Origin: RH-AL1 sp965277355
Lineage (GTDB): Bacteria; Pseudomonadota; Alphaproteobacteria; Rhizobiales; Beijerinckiaceae
Length of the DNA: 64,000 nt
Reading direction: 5' to 3'
Assembly (NCBI GenBank): GCA_965277355.1
Contig: CBDICN010000002.1
Coordinates: 2,232,001 to 2,296,000, forward strand
The notes beneath the pieces are model-generated. The model was not told where the DNA came from. It worked only from the letters and a program-made list of their open reading frames with translations, and did not search any database. The first letter of the stretch is position 1, and each line of letters starts with the position of its first letter. Both the position numbers and the translations under genes were made by a program. This document shows positions 59,400 to 64,000 of the stretch, in pieces.

Positions 59400-61334
59400 A
59401 TGAACCCCAACTTCCGTAATTTCGCCCTCTGGGTGATCATCTTCCTGCTGGTCGTCGCGTTGGTCATGCTGTTTCAGGGCGGACCGGGTCAAAAGACTGC
59501 TACGCAGGAAATCACCTTCACGCAGCTCCTGAACGAGGTCGACAATAACAAGGTGCGCGACGTCACCATCTCCGGGTCGGAGATGACCGGCCACACGATC
59601 GACAACAAGGCGTTCACGGTCTACGTGCCCAACGACCCCAGCCTGATCAACACGCTCGTCAGCAAGAAGGTGAACATCACCGCCAAGCCGCTGTCGGACG
59701 GCAACAACATCTTCATCACGCTGCTGGTCAACGGCCTGCCGCTGCTCGCCTTCCTGGCGTTGTGGATCTTCGTGTCCCGCCAAATGCAGGGGGCCGGCGG
59801 CAAGGCGATGGGCTTCGGCAAGTCGAAGGCCAAGCTCCTGACCGAGGCCCACGGCCGCGTGACCTTCGAGGACGTCGCCGGCGTCGACGAGGCCAAGGAG
59901 GACCTGCAGGAGATCGTCGAGTTCCTGCGCGACCCGCAGAAGTTCCAGCGCCTCGGCGGGCGGATCCCGCGCGGCGTGCTGCTCGTCGGACCGCCCGGCA
60001 CCGGTAAGACGCTGCTCGCCCGGGCGATCGCCGGCGAGGCCAACGTGCCGTTCTTCACGATCTCGGGCTCGGACTTCGTCGAGATGTTCGTCGGTGTGGG
60101 TGCCTCGCGTGTGCGAGATATGTTCGAGCAGGCCAAGAAGAACGCGCCCTGCATCATCTTCATCGACGAGATCGACGCGGTCGGCCGCCATCGCGGCGCC
60201 GGCCTCGGCGGCGGCAACGACGAGCGCGAGCAGACGCTGAACCAGCTGCTCGTCGAGATGGACGGCTTCGAGGCCAACGAGGGCATCATCCTCATCGCCG
60301 CGACCAACCGGCCCGACGTGCTCGACCCCGCCCTGCTGCGTCCCGGCCGCTTCGACCGCCAGATCGTCGTGCCCAACCCGGACGTGATCGGCCGCGAGCG
60401 CATCCTCAAGGTGCATGTGCGCAAGGTGCCGCTGTCGCCCGACGTCGACCTCAAGGTCGTCGCCCGCGGTACGCCTGGCTTTTCCGGCGCCGATCTCATG
60501 AACCTCGTCAATGAGGCGGCGCTGATGGCGGCGCGGCGAGGCAAGCGCATCGTCACCATGGTCGAGTTCGAAGATTCCAAGGACAAGATCATGATGGGCG
60601 CGGAGCGCCGCACCCTGGTCATGACCGAGCAGGAGAAGATGCTCACCGCCTACCACGAGGGCGGACATGCGCTGGTGGCGCTGAACGTGCCGGCGACCGA
60701 TCCCGTCCACAAGGCGACGATCATCCCGCGCGGGCGTGCCCTCGGCATGGTGATGCAGCTTCCCGAGCGCGACAAGCTCTCGATGAGCTACGAGCAGATG
60801 ACGTCGCGCCTCGCGGTGCTGATGGGCGGCCGCGTCTCCGAGGAGATCATCTTCGGCAAGGACAAGGTGACCTCGGGCGCCCAGTCCGACATCCAGCAGG
60901 CAACCAAGCTCGCCCGCGCGATGGTCACGCAATGGGGCTTCTCCGACGCGCTCGGCACCGTGATGTACGGCGAGAACCAGGAAGAGGTCTTCCTCGGCTA
61001 TTCGATGGGCAAGCAGAACACGCTGTCCGAGGAGACCTCGCAGAAGATCGACGCCGAGGTGCGCCGTCTCGTCGAGATGGGGCTGTCGGAAGCCACCCGC
61101 ATCATTACGACCAAGCGCAACGACCTCGAGATGCTCGCGCGCGGACTGATGGAATACGAGACGCTTTCGGGTGACGAGATCATCGGTTTGCTCAACGGCA
61201 AGACGCCGGTGCGCGACTCCGGCGACGACACGCCCGCCCCGCCGCGCGGCTCGCCCGTGCCGACCACCGGCGCCACCCCGCGCCCGAAACCCGGCCACGA
61301 GCCGGGCGGCCTGGAGCCGCAGCCGCAGACGTAG
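59400..61334 (+). CDS. ftsH: ATP-dependent zinc metalloprotease FtsH
   Basis: This 644-residue membrane protease degrades misfolded membrane proteins and regulators, including RpoH in many bacteria. Two membrane helices lie at about residues 8-25 and 105-125. The AAA domain has LLVGPPGTGKTLLARA, IIFIDEIDAVG and the second region of homology; the zinc site is HEGGH (His419, Glu420, His423). The start ATG at 59400 fits family length; the open frame from 59148 does not. A terminator follows at 61350. Confidence 0.97.
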   Translation: MNPNFRNFALWVIIFLLVVALVMLFQGGPGQKTATQEITFTQLLNEVDNNKVRDVTISGSEMTGHTIDNKAFTVYVPNDPSLINTLVSKKVNITAKPLSDGNNIFITLLVNGLPLLAFLALWIFVSRQMQGAGGKAMGFGKSKAKLLTEAHGRVTFEDVAGVDEAKEDLQEIVEFLRDPQKFQRLGGRIPRGVLLVGPPGTGKTLLARAIAGEANVPFFTISGSDFVEMFVGVGASRVRDMFEQAKKNAPCIIFIDEIDAVGRHRGAGLGGGNDEREQTLNQLLVEMDGFEANEGIILIAATNRPDVLDPALLRPGRFDRQIVVPNPDVIGRERILKVHVRKVPLSPDVDLKVVARGTPGFSGADLMNLVNEAALMAARRGKRIVTMVEFEDSKDKIMMGAERRTLVMTEQEKMLTAYHEGGHALVALNVPATDPVHKATIIPRGRALGMVMQLPERDKLSMSYEQMTSRLAVLMGGRVSEEIIFGKDKVTSGAQSDIQQATKLARAMVTQWGFSDALGTVMYGENQEEVFLGYSMGKQNTLSEETSQKIDAEVRRLVEMGLSEATRIITTKRNDLEMLARGLMEYETLSGDEIIGLLNGKTPVRDSGDDTPAPPRGSPVPTTGATPRPKPGHEPGGLEPQPQT

Positions 61335-61349
61335 GTTTCGAACGCCAAC

Positions 61350-61378
61350 AAAAAACCCCGGCTCGCGCCGGGGTTTTT
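61350..61378. terminator. Bidirectional Rho-independent terminator after ftsH
   Basis: CCCCGGC, loop TCGC and GCCGGGG form a perfect 7-bp stem, flanked by AAAAAA on the left and TTTTT on the right. It terminates ftsH on the plus strand and the convergent gene 61400-61642 on the minus strand. Confidence 0.88.
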
Positions 61379-61399
61379 CCGTTACCGATTTGGCGACGA

Positions 61400-61642
61400 T
61401 CAGCGCCCGACGAAGGTGTCGACGAAGCCGCCGACAGGCGCGAAGACGCTGCGGCCGGTCTGCAAGCCCGGGACCAGGACATTGTCGCCGGCCGGGAGCG
61501 GCGAACCGTCGGTGGCGATGGGATTGGCCGGGGTGGGGTTCGCCGGGTTGGGGACCGTCGGTGCGAAGGACTGGGCAGCGGCGGACGCGACGAGTCCGAG
61601 GGTGAGAGCGGCGGCGACGGCGAGGGTGGACACGGTCTTCAT
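61400..61642 (-). CDS. Small secreted hypothetical protein
   Basis: This 80-residue protein begins with a clear signal peptide (MKTVSTLAVAAALTLGLVAS, cleavage after AAA-Q). The mature part is Pro/Gly/Asn-rich (TVPNPANPTPANPIATDGSP) without known domain. GGAGA precedes the ATG at 61642. It shares the terminator with ftsH. Function unknown; low complexity suggests a flexible envelope protein. Confidence 0.65.
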   Translation of the reverse strand: MKTVSTLAVAAALTLGLVASAAAQSFAPTVPNPANPTPANPIATDGSPLPAGDNVLVPGLQTGRSVFAPVGGFVDTFVGR

Positions 61643-61974
61643 TGCGATCTCCTTTTCGAACGAGCGGTATGTTCGCCCCGATGACGGAAAGATGGGATCG
61701 ATCGTGCGCGATGCAAATGCGACTGCCGTCCGGCCGGTATGCACGCCGTGCATGGGAAATGCGGCAAGCTACCCCAAAGAAGCTTGCCTGAGTGGCGTCG
61801 CCAAGCGCCGGTACCGGGAGCAGCTCTCCTGTCCCAACACGAGCCTATCCACAGCTCGGGACGCGGATCGCGTCCTGCCCGACGAAATGCCCGCCGCGTT
61901 GTTCGCTCCGCCATATTTTCGCGTCATCTTGCGCGGGGAGGAGCGTCCGGCAGCGTTACCGGAAGGCGCCGGGC
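61643..61974. other. Intergenic region with no recognised feature
   Basis: These 332 bases upstream of the small secreted gene contain no ORF with plausible composition and no repeat or terminator that I recognise. The promoter of the secreted gene should lie near 61650-61720. Confidence 0.35.
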
Positions 61975-62325
61975 TTACATTACGCCTACCAGCTTCGCTC
62001 GCAGGTCCTGGTCGTAGAGAATGTCGCCCTCCCAGAAGGCGAGCAGCGCGGCGAGGTTGAGCTCGACCCATCGGCGGAGCCGATCTTCCTGCTGCTTGGA
62101 GAGCCACGCCTCTCCGGCGGCGAGGGCGAACGGCGAGAGGGTGTAGACGGCGGCGGGTTTCGACCCCCAAGGCGGCAGCGTGACCTTTATGCGCGCCGCA
62201 TGAGCCGTCATCTTCGGCGACACGAAGACGACGAAATCCAGGCCCGTCTCGCGCGGCGACAGGTTGGACATCTCGAACGTGACCTCGTCCGGCGGGAACT
62301 CGGTTTCGGCGTCTGCCAGCTGCAT
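61975..62325 (-). CDS. Small conserved hypothetical protein
   Basis: This 116-residue protein starts MQLADAETEFPPDEVTFEMS; an upstream Met at 62361 would add 12 residues. Its core (MSNLSPRETGLDFVVFVSPK) and the end (RRWVELNLAALLAFWEGDIL) match a short protein type found beside defence and toxin genes in alphaproteobacteria, with the RWIELNR-x-YWDGDI pattern. Function unknown. It lies on the same strand downstream of the SMI1-like genes. Confidence 0.6.
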   Translation of the reverse strand: MQLADAETEFPPDEVTFEMSNLSPRETGLDFVVFVSPKMTAHAARIKVTLPPWGSKPAAVYTLSPFALAAGEAWLSKQQEDRLRRWVELNLAALLAFWEGDILYDQDLRAKLVGVM

Positions 62326-62373
62326 GGGGGCAACGTAGCACGGTTTGCGTTCAAGGATCATCTCGCGGGTGAG

Positions 62374-62406
62374 GGCTCTTTCTCCCGTGAGCGCTCTTTC
62401 TCCCGT
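62374..62406. repeat. Short direct repeat
   Basis: GCTCTTTCTCCCGT occurs twice, 18 bp apart (starting about 62375 and 62393), just upstream of the small conserved gene. It may be a promoter-proximal duplication or a regulator site. Confidence 0.4.
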
Positions 62407-62526
62407 CGTGGACGGCGAAGGAGCCGGCCCGACCCGCGCGCGCAGAGCGCGGCCGCGATAGCCCGAGCCGGCGACCGCCAAAAGCGCGCCGATTCCGGCG
62501 GGGTCGCAGCAGGAGGACCAGCGACG

Positions 62527-62742
62527 TCACGAGTCGACAGCAGCGACGATCGTCTCGATGACCCTTCCGGCTTCGGCGATGGCGTCGCGTGCCTCGCTCC
62601 TCGTGATCGTGACATCGTTGCCGACGCCGTAGTCGCTGATCTCCTTGTAGACGTAACCTTGTCCGAGGAAGGTCAGGACGCTCTTGTCGATTGCCGGATC
62701 AGCACGCGTCGTCGTGTGTTCTCGACGTCCCCGGTCCGGCAT
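62527..62742 (-). CDS. HEPN-like small protein overlapping the SMI1-like gene
   Basis: This 71-residue ORF overlaps the end of the SMI1-like gene by 44 nt. Its last 50 residues (FLGQGYVYKEISDYGVGNDV, then TITRSEARDAIAEAGRVIETI) resemble the C-terminal helix-pair of HEPN-domain proteins, with the Y-K-x2-S-D-Y pattern. The first 20 residues are not HEPN-like, so it may be truncated or a remnant. HEPN proteins are often toxins or RNases; here the usual R-x4-6-H motif is not visible. Confidence 0.4.
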   Translation of the reverse strand: MPDRGRREHTTTRADPAIDKSVLTFLGQGYVYKEISDYGVGNDVTITRSEARDAIAEAGRVIETIVAAVDS

Positions 62743-63274
62743 CCAGCGACTTGAGAATGAGACCGTCGATGCCGTTGTTGCGATCCACAAGGTCGGACCA
62801 GAAGCGAATCCGCTTTTCTCCGCCAGAGACTCTTTTGCCGCCCGCCAGCTCGATATTGAAGTAGGAGCCAAGGTCGGCACCATAATAGATGATGTCCGAC
62901 TGGTAGATGGAGAAGACCGGGTTGCCCGGCTCCCAAGGCTCGGCGGCGAGGTAGCGGTGGGCAATCAGCGGAATGAGCGCGGGTGCGCGGGCGACGGCCG
63001 CGCGCACGATGTCCGCGCGCGCGTTCGGCTCGGTGGGACGGCGGCCCCATTGCGGCAGCCACAGGGCGTTGTGCTCGACATCGAAGATGAGGCCTTCGGC
63101 AGGCCACGCCAGCGCTCTGCGGATCGCCGCATCGTCCTCGCGCCAATCGTAGCCCTCGGCTGGCCGCTTCCTGAGATAGAGCGCGACGAGATCGGGCGGA
63201 AAGGCCAGGTTGTAACGGTGCTGCGCTCGCTGGAGATCCTCGGGAGCGTAGCCCCTCGCCCATGCATTCGGCAT
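62699..63274 (-). CDS. SMI1/KNR4-family-like protein
   Basis: This 191-residue protein starts MPNAWARGYAPEDLQRAQHR. It contains the SMI1/KNR4 pattern: FPPDLVALYLRKRPAEGYDW, a central WPAEGLIFDVEHNALWLPQWG, and IPLIAHRYLAAEPWEPGNPVFS, followed by the ...SIYQSDIIYYGADLGSYF strands. In bacteria SMI1-fold proteins are often immunity proteins of contact-dependent toxin systems. No toxin gene is visible here; an IS630 element begins 24 bp upstream of its start. Confidence 0.72.
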   Translation of the reverse strand: MPNAWARGYAPEDLQRAQHRYNLAFPPDLVALYLRKRPAEGYDWREDDAAIRRALAWPAEGLIFDVEHNALWLPQWGRRPTEPNARADIVRAAVARAPALIPLIAHRYLAAEPWEPGNPVFSIYQSDIIYYGADLGSYFNIELAGGKRVSGGEKRIRFWSDLVDRNNGIDGLILKSLDAGPGTSRTHDDAC

Positions 63275-63366
63275 CGCAGCCTCCCACAGCGTTGTTCTAG
63301 AGCACTTCGAGCTTGCATGGAATCGACGAGTCTGATTCGAGAGTCTTGTTCAGCGGCGAGGCTCTC

Positions 63367-63717
63367 ATGGTTGCACCTCTTTCCCAGGATTTGCGCAGGC
63401 GGCTCGTGGAAGCCGTCAACGACGGCAGTTCGGCGCGCGAGGCGGCGCGTCGGTTCGCGGTCAGCCCGTCGGCGGCGATCAAGCTGATGCAGCGTGTACG
63501 CAGAACCGGCAGCACGGCGCCAGCCCGGATCGGCGGCTATCGGCGGCCACTCCTCGAAGAGCACGCCGATGTCCTGCGCGAGCTGACGCAGGCTCGCAAG
63601 GGCATCACGCTCGCCGAACTCCAGGCGGCGCTCGCCGAGCGTGGCGTTGCGGTCTCGACGACGGCGATCTGGTCGACGCTGCACCGGCTCGGCCTGTCAC
63701 ACAAAAAAAGTCGATGA
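63367..63717 (+). CDS. IS630-family transposase, OrfA
   Basis: This 116-residue protein starts MVAPLSQDLRRRLVEAVNDG and has two helix-turn-helix units (SAREAARRFAVSPSAAIKLM and KGITLAELQAALAERGVAVS). It binds the IS ends. The frame ends LGLSHKKSR. An A7G run at 63703-63709 before the stop allows -1 frameshifting into orfB to make the complete transposase. Confidence 0.92.
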   Translation: MVAPLSQDLRRRLVEAVNDGSSAREAARRFAVSPSAAIKLMQRVRRTGSTAPARIGGYRRPLLEEHADVLRELTQARKGITLAELQAALAERGVAVSTTAIWSTLHRLGLSHKKSR

Positions 63718-64000
63718 GAGCCGCCGAGCAGGATCGCCCCGATGTCGCCGTGCGTCGGAAGCGGTGGCAAGCTTGGCAGCGCTTCATGGATTGCGCCGCC
63801 TTCGTCTTCATCGACGAGACCGGCGCCGCGACCAACATGGCGCGCACTCACGGCTGGGGACCGAAAAGCGAGCGGCTCGTCGATGCCACCCCGCACGGCC
63901 ACTGGTTCACGACGACGTTCGTCGGCGGCCTGCGCGAGAGCGGCGTCATCGCGCCGCTGGTCCTCGACGGCCCGATGACGGGCGAGATCTTCCTCGCCTA
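63714..64000 (+). CDS. IS630-family transposase, OrfB (catalytic part, truncated)
   Basis: The frame starts at ATG 63714, overlapping orfA by 4 nt (ATGA), and is open to the window end, giving at least 95 residues. MRAAEQDRPDVAVRRKRWQA leads to FVFIDETGAATNM, which contains the first catalytic Asp of the DDE motif, then AMRTHGWGPK-like ARTHGWGPKSERL. It is normally made as an OrfA-OrfB fusion by frameshifting at the A7G site. Confidence 0.9.
   Translation, partial: MRAAEQDRPDVAVRRKRWQAWQRFMDCAAFVFIDETGAATNMARTHGWGPKSERLVDATPHGHWFTTTFVGGLRESGVIAPLVLDGPMTGEIFLA

Larger units (their letters stand above)
63298..64000 (+). mobile_element. IS630-family insertion sequence, left part (truncated by the window)
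   Basis: The element probably begins at the TA at 63298-63299 (IS630 elements insert at TA), followed by AGAGCACTTCGAGCTTGCAT as the left terminal region. It contains orfA (63367-63717) and the start of orfB (63714 onward) with an A7G slippery site. The right end and terminal inverted repeat lie beyond the window. Confidence 0.75.

Noticed and set aside
58935..61298. 787-codon frame antisense to ftsH and tilS
   Set aside because: Shadow of ftsH; no domain recognised and sense genes are certain.

Overview
This is a GC-rich chromosomal window from an alphaproteobacterium, most likely order Hyphomicrobiales (Rhizobiales). The evidence is a MucR-type regulator, an NdvA/ChvA-like glucan exporter, an alphaproteobacterial RpoH, DUF2934 and small rhizobial-type hypothetical proteins, and familiar rhizobial pairings (rph-rdgB, tlpA divergent from argH, ffh-rpsP-rimM-trmD, cpoB-tilS-ftsH). 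I cannot fix genus or species. No rRNA, tRNA or CRISPR array was recognised. Most genes are ordinary housekeeping genes; the accessory interest is concentrated in a few places.

1-13.1 kb: the end of mucR, a coiled-coil protein, a PcaF-type thiolase, DNA polymerase III delta (holA), an NdvA-like ABC exporter with a strong terminator, an RluD-type pseudouridine synthase, rpoH, an aldo/keto reductase and SDR pair, a secreted protein with two CGGxxC motifs, trpS, two small proteins and a solitary cbiD. 13.1-25.3 kb: rph-rdgB, a small conserved protein, a metallophosphoesterase, a ClpP-like protein, hemW, a hydroxyisobutyrate-type dehydrogenase, divergent mntR/mntH with a clear MntR-type operator, pgsA-moaD-moaE, an LTXXQ/Spy-like protein and an alpha/beta hydrolase. 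25.3-33.3 kb: a GT4 glycosyltransferase, then a catabolic cluster (LysR, small protein, 2Fe-2S ferredoxin, FAH-family enzyme, FAD hydroxylase, amidohydrolase) ending in a frameshifted glutathione S-transferase relic.

33.2-43.7 kb: a CoA-transferase B subunit without its A subunit, leuA with a structured leader, the first copy of a palindromic intergenic repeat, ffh, a small coiled-coil protein, rpsP-rimM-trmD, tlpA divergent from argH, a Tat-type esterase and a DUF2934 protein. 43.7-53.6 kb: an HxlR/SDR module beside a transposase relic and the second (inverted) repeat copy, a glycine-zipper protein, a rhodanese, phzF-nudix, a lipoprotein, a small membrane protein, an aspartate aminotransferase and priA.

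53.8-57.0 kb is the most unusual locus: five tightly overlapping genes for a dedicated acyl carrier protein, a ketosynthase, a dehydratase split into two hot-dog subunits and a reductase, placed just upstream of cpoB-tilS-ftsH. They look able to build or modify a special acyl chain using general fatty-acid synthesis for the missing steps. 61.4-64 kb: small secreted and hypothetical proteins, an SMI1/KNR4-like gene overlapping a HEPN-like small ORF, and the left end of an IS630-family element with a programmed-frameshift signal, running off the window.
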